Below, one piece after another: positions 1 through 5,905 of a stretch of DNA of 6,393 nucleotides. The translations under genes were made by a program, and so were the position numbers. The stretch is from Candidatus Melainabacteria bacterium (GTDB lineage Bacteria > Actinomycetota > Actinomycetes > Mycobacteriales > Pseudonocardiaceae), in the NCBI GenBank assembly GCA_903970565.1, contig CAJCJE010000844.1, positions 1 through 6,393 on the forward strand. The letters are read 5' to 3'. The stretch's first letter is position 1. Each line of letters begins with the position of its first letter. The notes below the pieces were generated by a model. It did not search any database, was not told where the DNA came from, and saw only the letters and a program-made list of their open reading frames with translations.

Positions 1-9
1 GCGCAGCCA

Positions 10-519
10 TCAGGACTGGTGATCCCGCAGCCAGGTGTTGGTGAACTTCTGCTCGGCGTCCAGCAGCCGACCGAGCTGATCGGCGACCGACTCCTCGACC
101 TTCCCGCCGAACAAAGGGATCGGGATGCTCACCGAGCCGTCGATCCGGACCGCGCTGCCTCCGGCCGACACGTCGGCCAGCCGCATGGTGCCCTTCAGGT
201 CGCCGGGCATACCGGGAATGGTGACCCGGACGGTGCCCGCATAGGTCCCGTCGGCCTCGGCCCGCCAGGTCTCGACCCGGTCGATCTTCAGGTCGCCACC
301 CAGCAGCGGCCGGATCGCCGCAGGCAGGTCCTCTGCCGCGACCCCGTGCCGAAGTCGGTAGCTGGCGGTGTCCTCGGTCCGCTGATGGTCGAACAGCCCG
401 GCACCCTTCCCCCCGAGCGCGGCCAGCCGCTGGTTGAGGTATTCCGGGTCGACCACCACGGAGTACACCGATTTCGCGTCCCATGTGGAACTTGTCCGGT
501 GCTCGATGCGCCTTGCCAT
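10..519 (-). CDS. DUF2505 family protein (Rv0481c-like)
   Basis: This is a complete 169-residue ORF that starts with ATG (complement of 517-519) and ends with TGA (complement of 10-12). The sequence fits the DUF2505 family of actinobacterial proteins. It opens MARRIEHRTSS, has alternating beta-type segments in the middle (around TYAGTVRVTIPGMPGDLKGTM) and ends in an amphipathic helix, VADQLGRLLDAEQKFTNTW. I believe the family has a START/Bet v 1-like fold, a hydrophobic-cavity ligand binder, but that is recollection. No catalytic motif, signal peptide or membrane segment is visible, so it is probably cytoplasmic. It lies head-to-head with murB, as Rv0481c lies beside Rv0482 in M. tuberculosis. 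No Shine-Dalgarno precedes the ATG; TAGCCT sits 7 nt upstream, which suggests a leaderless transcript. The family call is fairly secure; the biochemical role is unknown. Confidence 0.85.
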   Translation of the reverse strand: MARRIEHRTSSTWDAKSVYSVVVDPEYLNQRLAALGGKGAGLFDHQRTEDTASYRLRHGVAAEDLPAAIRPLLGGDLKIDRVETWRAEADGTYAGTVRVTIPGMPGDLKGTMRLADVSAGGSAVRIDGSVSIPIPLFGGKVEESVADQLGRLLDAEQKFTNTWLRDHQS

Positions 520-544
520 AGGTCGAAGGCTACCGTTGGCTACC
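520..544. promoter_or_regulatory. Minimal bidirectional promoter between DUF2505 gene and murB
   Basis: Only 25 bp separate the two divergent start codons. On the minus strand TAGCCT (complement of 527-532) lies 7 nt before the ATG at 519. On the plus strand TACCGT (531-536) lies 8 nt before the GTG at 545. Both fit the actinobacterial -10 pattern TANNNT at about the distance expected for leaderless mRNAs, and they share the TA at 531-532. No Shine-Dalgarno precedes either start. No convincing -35 is seen; TTGCCA at 513-518 is too close to the plus-strand -10. If murB really starts at 578, the plus-strand promoter would instead serve a short leader. Confidence 0.45.
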
Positions 545-1654
545 GTGACCAGCTCTCAGACCGGTACCGAGGACACCGTGAACGCCGTGGTTCGAGACGG
601 TATTTCCCTGGCGGCGTGCACGACACTGCGGCTGGGTGGGCCGGCCGCCCGGTTCGTGCAGGGTGAGCGGCCACGGGACATCGTCGACGTGGTGCGCGCG
701 GCGGACGCGGCAGGCGAGCCGCTGCTGGTGTTGGGCGCCGGGTCGAACCTGGTGATCGGCGATGACGGCTTCGACGGCACCGTGTTGCGGGTGGCCAACT
801 CCGGCCGAGGCTGCGACCGGCTGGGTGACGGGCTCGTACAGCTGACCGTCGAGGCGGGCGAGAACTGGGACCAGACGGTGGCCTGGACGGTCGCCGAGGG
901 GCTCGGCGGCCTCGAATGCCTGTCCGGGATTCCCGGCCTGGTCGGTGCCACCCCGGTGCAGAACGTCGGTGCCTACGGGGTGGAGATCGCCGACCTGCTG
1001 GTGTCGGTCGACCTGCTGGACCGGAGCAGCGGCCAGGTGCGGACCGTGCAGGCGGACGCGCTGGGTCTGGAATACCGCAACAGCGTGCTCAAGGGCACCG
1101 ACTCGGCCGTGGTGCTGCGGGCGCGGTTCGAGCTGCGCGACGGCGGCGCCTCGGCGCCGATCCGGTATGCCGAGCTGGCCAGGCTGCTCGGGGTCGGCGT
1201 CGGCGATCGGGTACCGGCCGCCGAGGCTCGGCAGGCCGTTCTCGACCTGCGCACGGCCAAGGGCATGGTGCTCGACGCGGCCGATCACGACACCTGGAGC
1301 GCCGGGTCGTTCTTCACCAACCCGGTGATCGAGGACACTGAACTGCCGGCCGTGCTGCTGCGGGCGCAGAGCGTGCTGCGACCGGAGGAGACCATGCCGA
1401 GCTGGCCCGGCGGGATCGACCGCACCAAGCTGTCGGCCGGTTGGCTGATCGAGCGCGCCGGTTTCCCGCGCGGATACGCCGGGCCGGGCGGGAAAGTCGG
1501 GTTGTCCTCCCGACACACGCTGGCGCTGACCAATCAGGGTGGCGCGAGCACGGCCGACCTGCTCGAATTGGCCCGCGAGGTGTGTGCGGGCGTGCGGGCT
1601 GTTTTCGGCGTCGAGCTGCATCCGGAGCCGGTCTTCGTCAACTGCGTTCTCTGA
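545..1654 (+). CDS. murB: UDP-N-acetylmuramate dehydrogenase (MurB)
   Basis: MurB reduces UDP-GlcNAc-enolpyruvate to UDP-MurNAc with NADPH through bound FAD, the second committed step of peptidoglycan precursor synthesis in the cytoplasm. Counting from GTG 545 the product has 369 residues, the same length I recall for M. tuberculosis MurB. Visible are the FAD-binding GAGSN (64-68), the family signature GLECLSGIPGLVGATPVQNV, YRNS with the active-site Arg at 178, AGSFFTNP with the proton-donor Ser at 255, and HPEPV with the conserved Glu at 361. All core residues are present. The start is uncertain. GTG 545 has no Shine-Dalgarno but has a -10-like hexamer at leaderless distance; GTG 578 has GAGGA at 569-573 and would give 358 residues. 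An ATG at 434 keeps the frame but overlaps the DUF2505 gene antisense and is unlikely. The gene ends inside a short tandem repeat. Confidence 0.97.
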   Translation: MTSSQTGTEDTVNAVVRDGISLAACTTLRLGGPAARFVQGERPRDIVDVVRAADAAGEPLLVLGAGSNLVIGDDGFDGTVLRVANSGRGCDRLGDGLVQLTVEAGENWDQTVAWTVAEGLGGLECLSGIPGLVGATPVQNVGAYGVEIADLLVSVDLLDRSSGQVRTVQADALGLEYRNSVLKGTDSAVVLRARFELRDGGASAPIRYAELARLLGVGVGDRVPAAEARQAVLDLRTAKGMVLDAADHDTWSAGSFFTNPVIEDTELPAVLLRAQSVLRPEETMPSWPGGIDRTKLSAGWLIERAGFPRGYAGPGGKVGLSSRHTLALTNQGGASTADLLELAREVCAGVRAVFGVELHPEPVFVNCVL

Positions 1655-1705
1655 ACAACCGCGTTCGCCTGAACAACTGTGCGCTTCGAGATTGTGCGTT
1701 TCGAG
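1651..1705 (+). repeat. Short tandem repeats at the 3' end of murB
   Basis: CTGAACAAC occurs at 1651-1659 and again at 1669-1677, a period of 18 bp; the first copy contains the murB stop codon TGA. Directly after it TGTGCGCTTCGAG (1679-1691 by my count, give or take one base) and TGTGCGTTTCGAG recur at a period of about 15 bp, differing by one base. The units look like degenerate intergenic repeats rather than an inverted-repeat terminator. Function is unknown. Confidence 0.6.
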
Positions 1706-1734
1706 TGGTCGCCTTCTCTTGCTGGGCCTACCAG

Positions 1735-1762
1735 TTGTCCACAACCGCTGCGGTTATCCACA
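1735..1762 (+). promoter_or_regulatory. Pair of consensus DnaA boxes flanking a dyad
   Basis: TTGTCCACA at 1735-1743 is the box preferred in Streptomyces and mycobacteria, and TTATCCACA at 1754-1762 is the classical box. They have the same orientation and lie 10 bp apart (19 bp start to start). Between and slightly into them lies the interrupted palindrome AACCGC-T-GCGGTT (1743-1755). The first box is itself nearly symmetrical (GTTGT-CC-ACAAC, 1734-1745). No dnaA, dnaN or large box array is near, so this is not the chromosomal origin. A DnaA-binding or titration site is the natural reading, but it is inferred from sequence alone. Confidence 0.55.
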
Positions 1763-1810
1763 GCAGCCGAATAACCCGCCCCACGCCCCGAATTTTTCGA
1801 ATAGTCTGAA

Positions 1811-1845
1811 ATTGGGGGGCGCCCCAATGGACTGGGGTAATTTTT
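1811..1845 (+). terminator. Probable murB terminator with overlapping alternative hairpin
   Basis: CCCCA (1822-1826) can pair with TGGGG (1833-1837) across a 6-nt loop, with a G-T closing pair, and is followed 3 nt later by TTTTT (1841-1845): a plausible intrinsic terminator for murB. The same CCCC segment is also the 3' arm of a longer perfect hairpin, ATTGGGG-GGCG-CCCCAAT (1811-1828). The two structures exclude each other. The upstream hairpin could also work in the minus direction for the SDR transcript. It is about 155 bp beyond the murB stop. Confidence 0.45.
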
Positions 1846-1860
1846 GCTGACTGGGCAAAT

Positions 1861-2035
1861 TTTGCGAGGCGGAGGCGCGAGGCGCGGCACGGCGCGGCAT
1901 TTGCGGGGTGCGAGGCGCGGGCGTTTGCGGGGTGCGAGGCGGAGGCGCGAGGCGCTGTGTTTGCGCGAGGCGCGGGCGTTTGCGGGTGGTGCAGGGCGCG
2001 ACCGGTCGGGCGCGAGGCGCGGGCTTTGTGGGGCG
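1861..2035. repeat. G-rich degenerate direct-repeat array
   Basis: The region is built from variants of TTTGCG followed by GGGGTGCGAGGCG or GAGGCGCGGGCG. Units begin at about 1861, 1900, 1924, 1960, 1979 and 2025. Exact repeats I can align are 18 bp (1900-1917 and 1924-1941), 23 bp (1863-1885 and 1933-1955) and 22 bp (1910-1931 and 1965-1986). Spacing varies (about 19 to 39 bp) and there are no unique spacers, so it is not a CRISPR array. G is strongly favoured over C on the plus strand. There is no sign that it is translated. Confidence 0.8.
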
Positions 2036-2071
2036 CGGGACGCTTGTGCGATGGGGGTTGTGTAGCGAGGG

Positions 2072-2812
2072 TTAGTCGCGGTGGGCGCGGGTGGCGGAGT
2101 GCTGGGCCCTCGGTTTGAGCACGATCGAGTCCAGGTTGACGTGCGCGGGCCGGCTCACCGCGAAGTCGATGACCTCGGCGACGTCCTGCGCGGTCAGTGG
2201 GACGAGGCCGCGATACACGGCGTCGGCCCTGTCGGCGTCGCCGTCGAAGCGGACCAGGGAGAACTCGGTTTCCACCATGCCCGGCAGGATCTCGGTGAAC
2301 CGCACGGGCCGGCCGAGATACTCGCCGCGCAGGGTTCGGTGCAGCGCCGACTCGGCGTGCTTGGCGGAGGTGTAGCCGGCGCCGCCGTCGTAGACCTCGA
2401 CCGCGGCGATCGAGGTCACGGTGAGTACGTGGCCGTTGCCGGAGGCGATCAGGGTCGGCAGCAGCGCCTTGGTCACCCGCAGGGTGCCCAACACGTTCGC
2501 CTCCCACATCCAGCGCCAGTGCGCCTCGTCCGCGTCCGCGATGGGCTCCGCGCCCTGCGCGCCGCCCGCGTTGTTCACCAGGACCCGAGCGGCCGGGATC
2601 GTGGCGGCGAACGCGGTGACCGAGTCGGGGTCGGTGACATCCAGGGACAGCGCGGTGCCGTCGATGTCCTCGGCGATGGCTGCCAGCCGGTCCATCCGGC
2701 GCGCGCCGAGGACGACGTGGAAACCGCTCGCGGCGAGCTGCCGGGCGGTGGCTTCGCCGATCCCGGAACTCGCGCCGGTGACTATCGCAGTGGGGCGTTC
2801 GTCGTTGGCCAC
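2072..2812 (-). CDS. Classical short-chain dehydrogenase/reductase (Rv0484c-like)
   Basis: This 246-residue NAD(P)-dependent oxidoreductase of the classical SDR family has GASSGIG for cofactor binding (13-19), ARR after the second strand (37-39, suggesting NADPH preference), DVT (58-60), NNAG (80-83), the tetrad Asn106, Ser134, Tyr147 and Lys151 (TSIA and YTSAK), and the PG motif in EILPGMVETEF. All catalytic residues are intact. It belongs to the YdfG/serine-dehydrogenase-like group by overall look, but the substrate cannot be read from sequence. GTG (complement of 2810-2812) is chosen because AGGA lies 7 nt upstream and the protein then begins just before the first beta strand; the frame stays open upstream, where the translation is Arg/Pro-rich and unlike the family. 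It is convergent with murB and divergent from the hydrolase-mshA operon, the same position as Rv0484c in M. tuberculosis. Confidence 0.93.
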   Translation of the reverse strand: MANDERPTAIVTGASSGIGEATARQLAASGFHVVLGARRMDRLAAIAEDIDGTALSLDVTDPDSVTAFAATIPAARVLVNNAGGAQGAEPIADADEAHWRWMWEANVLGTLRVTKALLPTLIASGNGHVLTVTSIAAVEVYDGGAGYTSAKHAESALHRTLRGEYLGRPVRFTEILPGMVETEFSLVRFDGDADRADAVYRGLVPLTAQDVAEVIDFAVSRPAHVNLDSIVLKPRAQHSATRAHRD

Positions 2813-2819
2813 CCGCCAA

Positions 2820-2823
2820 TCCT
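2820..2823 (-). promoter_or_regulatory. Ribosome binding site setting the SDR start
   Basis: On the minus strand AGGA lies 7 nt before GTG at 2812. It decides between this start and upstream in-frame candidates, which lack family similarity. Confidence 0.6.
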
Positions 2824-2952
2824 GCCCTGCGCCGCGCCCGGACCGCACGCGGTCACCGGGAGGGGAGAGCCAGGTCACCGTCTCGGCCGGGCGCCGGCCA
2901 TGAGTTGCGTCACCCGTGCGACGAGATCGGCTCGGATACCCGAGGTAATCAG

Positions 2953-2978
2953 GGAAGATGCGCGCCGTCGGCACGGTT
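2953..2978 (+). promoter_or_regulatory. SigR/SigH-type promoter candidate for the hydrolase-mshA operon
   Basis: GGAAG (2953-2957), 18 bp, then GTT (2976-2978, in context CGGTTGA) matches the Streptomyces SigR consensus GGAAT-N18-GTT at all but one base with the exact spacing. It is also close to mycobacterial SigH sites (GGAA...GTT). A transcript would start near 2985, leaving a leader of about 50 nt before GTG 3037. In Streptomyces coelicolor, mshA is known to be under SigR, so the location makes biological sense. It rests on one sequence match; no other clear promoter is seen in 2813-3036. Confidence 0.5.
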
Positions 2979-3036
2979 GAAGTTATCTGACGGTGACATT
3001 GGGGTAACCCCGACAACGAGTATGGGCAGGTGAGGC

Positions 3037-4020
3037 GTGCACGAGGAGCGGGACGAGCTGACCGGCGGGTCCGGTGTGCGGTTGGCGGTGCGCACCGCGG
3101 GAGAGGCTGACGCGCCGCCGATCGTGTTGCTGCACGGCTGGGCGCAGTCCGGGGCGGTCTTCGCGCACCAGTTGGCCTCGCCACTGGCGCGGCGGTTCCG
3201 GCTGGTCGCGCCCGACCTGCGTGGACACGGCGCCTCGGCGGCGCCGGCCGACGGTTACGACGACGTGGCCGAATGGGCGGCCGACGTACGTGCGGCACTG
3301 GACTACGCGGGCCGGCCCGCGGTGCTGCTGGGCTGGTCCTACGGCGGACTCGTGGTCACCGACTACCTGCGTGAATTCGGCACCGACGGGCTGGCCGGGA
3401 TCGTGCTGGTCGGCGCGATCACCGAGATCGGGCGCGGCCACCGGGGTGGTCAGGTCGGGCCGGCGATGCGAGGCGCGCTGCCCGACGCGCTGTCGGCGGA
3501 CCCCGAGGTCGCGGCGGCGGCGCTGCGCTCGTTCGTCACCGGGATGACGCCGCAGACGGGAGTGAAAACGGCACCTGGGACAGCCGCGGGAGGCTCGCGG
3601 CCCCGGTTCGCCAGCCGGCCGACCAGCATGACCCAGGCGCTGCTCGACGAGGCGTTGCGGGTGCCTGCGTTCGTCCGGGCGGCGCTGTTTCGTCGCGATG
3701 TGGCCAGTGCCGAGGTGTTGGCGGCGGTGGACGTGCCGACGCTGATCGTGCAGGGCCGCGCGGACGCGGTGGTGGAGCAGAGCGCCGCGGCCTTCGCGGC
3801 GGAGACCATTCCCGGTGCCCGGCTGCACCTGATGGACGGCGTCGGCCACCTGCCGTTCCTGGAACGCGCCGCCGAGTTCGACGAGCTGCTCGACGGCTTC
3901 GCCACGGAATGCTTTGCCGCCCAACGGTTCGCCGCCCGATCTGCCGAGGTCGCCCGACCAGACGAGACCGCCCAATCTGCTGAGCACGCCGGTCAGCACC
4001 ACGCGGGAGGAGTGCGATGA
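3037..4020 (+). CDS. Alpha/beta-fold hydrolase, first gene of the mshA operon
   Basis: This 327-residue protein is a cytoplasmic alpha/beta hydrolase. HGWAQSG (33-39) forms the oxyanion-hole region, DLRGHG (60-65) is the usual motif, GWSYGG (99-104) carries the nucleophile Ser101, GRAD holds the likely acid Asp243, and GVGHLPF holds His271. The triad is complete, so it should be an active hydrolase; the substrate is unknown. GTG 3037 is chosen because GGCAGG ends 6 nt upstream and the product starts right before the first strand. Its stop overlaps mshA as ATGA, so the two are translationally coupled. Two oddities: a low-complexity stretch in the cap region (about 173-197, Gly/Ala/Thr/Pro-rich, with codons such as AAA, CCT and ACA), and a C-terminal tail (about 290-327) beyond the normal fold made of hexapeptide repeats. 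The SigR-like site at 2953-2978 is its likely promoter. Confidence 0.92.
   Translation: MHEERDELTGGSGVRLAVRTAGEADAPPIVLLHGWAQSGAVFAHQLASPLARRFRLVAPDLRGHGASAAPADGYDDVAEWAADVRAALDYAGRPAVLLGWSYGGLVVTDYLREFGTDGLAGIVLVGAITEIGRGHRGGQVGPAMRGALPDALSADPEVAAAALRSFVTGMTPQTGVKTAPGTAAGGSRPRFASRPTSMTQALLDEALRVPAFVRAALFRRDVASAEVLAAVDVPTLIVQGRADAVVEQSAAAFAAETIPGARLHLMDGVGHLPFLERAAEFDELLDGFATECFAAQRFAARSAEVARPDETAQSAEHAGQHHAGGVR
3934..3987 (+). repeat. Three 18-bp repeats encoding a hexapeptide tail
   Basis: GCCCGATCTGCCGAG (3934), GCCCGACCAGACGAG (3952) and GCCCAATCTGCTGAG (3970) recur at an exact 18-bp period. They encode [12 protein letters not shown] and AQSAEH, residues 300-317 of the hydrolase. The stretch uses codons uncommon in this window (CGA, TCT, CAA, CCA) and leads straight into the mshA ribosome binding site, which suggests a late extension of the gene. 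Confidence 0.7.
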
Positions 4021-5360
4021 TCGACGAATCCGAGTCGCTGACCGGGAACCACCCGCATCGGCGGCATCGACTCGACCGCAGGGGTGGCCGGGTCGCGGTG
4101 CTGTCCCTGCACACCTCGCCACTGGCCCAGCCCGGCACCGGCGATGCTGGCGGGATGAACGTCTACATCGTGCAGACCGCGTTGCGGATGGCCCGGCGCG
4201 GCGTCGCGGTGGAGATCTTCACCAGGGCGACCTCCTCGGACCTGCCGCCCACGGTCGAGTTCGCAGACGGGGTACTGGTCCGGCACATCACCGCCGGGCC
4301 GTTCGAGGGCCTGGACAAGAACGACCTGCCGGGCACGCTGTGCGCGATGGCCGCCGGAGTCCTGCGGACCGAGGCCGAGCACTCGCCGGGCTACTACGAC
4401 ATGGTGCACTCGCACTACTGGCTTTCCGGCCAGGTCGGCTGGCTGGCCAGGCAGCGCTGGGGGGTGCCGCTGGTGCACACCGCGCACACCCTGGCCAGGG
4501 TGAAGAACCTGGCACTGGCCAAGGGGGACACCCCGGAACCGAGGATGCGGGTGATCGGGGAGCAGCAGGTGGTCGACGAGGCCGACCTGCTCATCGCCAA
4601 CACCGGAGTCGAGGCGCAGCAGCTGCTGCGCCTCTACGCCGCCGAACCCGACCAGGTGCTCACCGTGCCGCCGGGCGTGGACCTCGATCGCTTCACCCCC
4701 GGTGACCGGGGCGCCGCGCGCGCCCGGCTCGGCCTGCCGGAGGATGCGCTGGTCTTCGCCTTCGTCGGCCGGATTCAGCCGTTGAAGGCGCCGGACGTGC
4801 TGCTGCGCGCCGCTGCCGAGCTGCTGCGTCGCGAACCGCGGCTGCGGGCTCGGCTGGTGGTCCTGGTCGTCGGCGGTGCCTCCGGCTCCGGCCTCGAACA
4901 CCCGACCTCGCTGGCCGATCTCGCCGTCGAACTGGGTATCACCGACCAGGTGCGGTTCCTGCCGCCGCAGCGAGGCGAGGACCTGGCCACCGTGTACCGG
5001 GCGGCCGACGCGGTCGCGGTGCCCAGCCACAACGAGTCCTTCGGGCTGGTCGCGCTGGAGGCGCAGGCCTGCGGCACCCCGGTGGTCGCGGCCGAGGTGG
5101 GGGGCCTGCCGGTCGCGGTCGCGCACCACGAGTCCGGGCTGCTCGTGCCCGGCCACGAGCCGACCCGCTGGGCGTCGGCACTCGCCGAGATCGGCCTGGA
5201 CGCCCCGTTACGCTCCCGGTTGGCCGCCGGTGCCCTCGCTCATGCCCGCCGGTTCTCCTGGGAGCGCACGACCGACGCATTGCTGGAAGGCTATGCGCGG
5301 GCGGCGGTGTCCTTCCGTCGCTCGGTTCGGGAACTGACCGGTGCGGAGGTGTCGGTGTGA
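4017..5360 (+). CDS. mshA: D-inositol-3-phosphate glycosyltransferase (MshA)
   Basis: MshA transfers GlcNAc from UDP-GlcNAc to 1D-myo-inositol 3-phosphate, the first step of mycothiol synthesis. The 447-residue product is a GT4-family, GT-B-fold enzyme. After a His/Arg-rich N-terminus (1-25) comes the nearly invariant block [19 protein letters not shown] (32-50), which binds inositol phosphate and UDP-sugar. Then follow [34 protein letters not shown], and [12 protein letters not shown] with the donor-phosphate residues Arg252 and Lys257. The E-x7-E motif is Glu340-Glu348 (ESFGLVALE). No key residue is missing. ATG 4017 overlaps the hydrolase stop by 4 bp and has GGAGG at 4006-4010 with 6-nt spacing. 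Its own stop overlaps the next start as GTGA. It lies in the same neighbourhood as Rv0486. Confidence 0.98.
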   Translation: MIDESESLTGNHPHRRHRLDRRGGRVAVLSLHTSPLAQPGTGDAGGMNVYIVQTALRMARRGVAVEIFTRATSSDLPPTVEFADGVLVRHITAGPFEGLDKNDLPGTLCAMAAGVLRTEAEHSPGYYDMVHSHYWLSGQVGWLARQRWGVPLVHTAHTLARVKNLALAKGDTPEPRMRVIGEQQVVDEADLLIANTGVEAQQLLRLYAAEPDQVLTVPPGVDLDRFTPGDRGAARARLGLPEDALVFAFVGRIQPLKAPDVLLRAAAELLRREPRLRARLVVLVVGGASGSGLEHPTSLADLAVELGITDQVRFLPPQRGEDLATVYRAADAVAVPSHNESFGLVALEAQACGTPVVAAEVGGLPVAVAHHESGLLVPGHEPTRWASALAEIGLDAPLRSRLAAGALAHARRFSWERTTDALLEGYARAAVSFRRSVRELTGAEVSV

Positions 5361-5890
5361 CGACGGTGCGGGAGATGGACACGCTGATCGCGGGCGCGCT
5401 CGACGAGCGTGAACTGGCCTATCAGCGCAAGGCGCCTGGCCGCTTCTTCGTCTCGCTGCCCGGTATCAAGAAACTCCAGACGAACTGCTGGCTGATCGCC
5501 GGCCGGCACTCCTTCGTCATCGAGGCGTTCGTCTGCCGCAAACCGGACGAGGCACAGGCCGAGGTCTACGGGTTCCTGTTGCGCCGCAACGCGAAGCTCT
5601 ACGGCGTGCATTACACCATCGACAAGGTCGGGGACATCTACCTGCTGGGCCGGATCGGCCCCGACCTGATCACCGCCGACGAACTCGACCGCCTGCTCGG
5701 CCAGGTGCTGGAAGCGGCAGACGGCGACTTCAACACCTTGCTGGAGATCGGTTTCGCGAGTTCGATCAAACGCGAATGGGACTGGCGGGTCTCTCGGGGC
5801 GAGTCCCTGGCCAACCTGGCGGCCTTCCGGCATCTGATCACCGCACCGGAGGGCGAGGGACCGAGCGCGAGTGCCGAGGACGGCAGCTGA
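5357..5890 (+). CDS. YbjN-domain protein (Rv0487-like)
   Basis: This 177-residue protein matches the YbjN family (PF10722 as I recall), which has a fold like type III secretion chaperones. The family core runs from about [23 protein letters not shown] to [18 protein letters not shown], with a conserved-looking [19 protein letters not shown] segment between. No signal peptide or membrane segment is visible. The function in actinobacteria is not established; E. coli YbjN has been linked to stress and motility regulation. The GTG at 5357 overlaps the mshA stop (GTGA) and has GGAGG at 5345-5349 with 7-nt spacing, so translation is coupled to mshA. The pairing mshA-YbjN is also found in M. tuberculosis (Rv0486-Rv0487), which suggests a linked but unproven role. 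The last 12 residues are Gly/Ser/Glu-rich and probably disordered. Confidence 0.88.
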   Translation: MTTVREMDTLIAGALDERELAYQRKAPGRFFVSLPGIKKLQTNCWLIAGRHSFVIEAFVCRKPDEAQAEVYGFLLRRNAKLYGVHYTIDKVGDIYLLGRIGPDLITADELDRLLGQVLEAADGDFNTLLEIGFASSIKREWDWRVSRGESLANLAAFRHLITAPEGEGPSASAEDGS

Positions 5891-5905
5891 GGCCGACCGC
5901 GCGCA

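Larger units (their letters stand above)
1655..2071. other. 417-bp gene-free region between convergent murB and SDR genes
   Basis: No credible gene lies here. Reading frames that cross it on the minus strand encode only repetitive Ala/His/Pro/Arg-rich peptide, as expected from GC-rich repeats. In order it holds the tandem repeats at the murB end, a pair of DnaA boxes (1735-1762), an AT-richer stretch with two overlapping hairpins and a T-run (about 1790-1865), and a G-rich degenerate repeat array (1861-2035). From memory, M. tuberculosis carries lprQ (an L,D-transpeptidase lipoprotein gene) between murB and the SDR gene; no remnant of such a gene is recognisable here. Confidence 0.7.

Noticed and set aside
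434..544. Upstream ATG extension of murB
   Set aside because: The extension would overlap the DUF2505 gene antisense by 86 bp and its residues do not look like a MurB N-terminus; GTG 545 or 578 fits better.
530..1744. Long minus-strand ORF opposite murB
   Set aside because: It is a shadow frame of murB in GC-rich DNA, rich in Arg, Gln, His and Pro, with no recognisable domain.
1861..2035. CRISPR array
   Set aside because: Units are degenerate, spacing is irregular, there are no unique spacers and no cas genes.
1861..2035. G-quadruplex-forming region
   Set aside because: GGG and GGGG runs exist but are separated by long, uneven loops, so the case is weak without a folding measurement.
1655..2071. 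Chromosomal or plasmid replication origin
   Set aside because: Only two DnaA boxes are present, with no dnaA, dnaN or rep gene nearby, and the flanks are core metabolic genes.
1728..2819. Long minus-strand ORF through the SDR gene and the repeat array
   Set aside because: It is out of frame with the SDR protein and reads Arg-rich shadow sequence and then translated repeats.
2885..2899. GGCCGG-GCG-CCGGCC palindrome upstream of the SDR gene
   Set aside because: It is pure GC and short, expected by chance in this composition, and nothing ties it to a promoter or terminator.
2851..2997. Four GTCACC/GGTGAC half-sites in the divergent control region
   Set aside because: The same hexamer is common inside the neighbouring coding regions, and the copies have no regular spacing.
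3001..3011. GGGG-TAA-CCCC inverted repeat just before the hydrolase gene as an operator
   Set aside because: The arms are only 4 bp and no second site or known operator consensus supports it.
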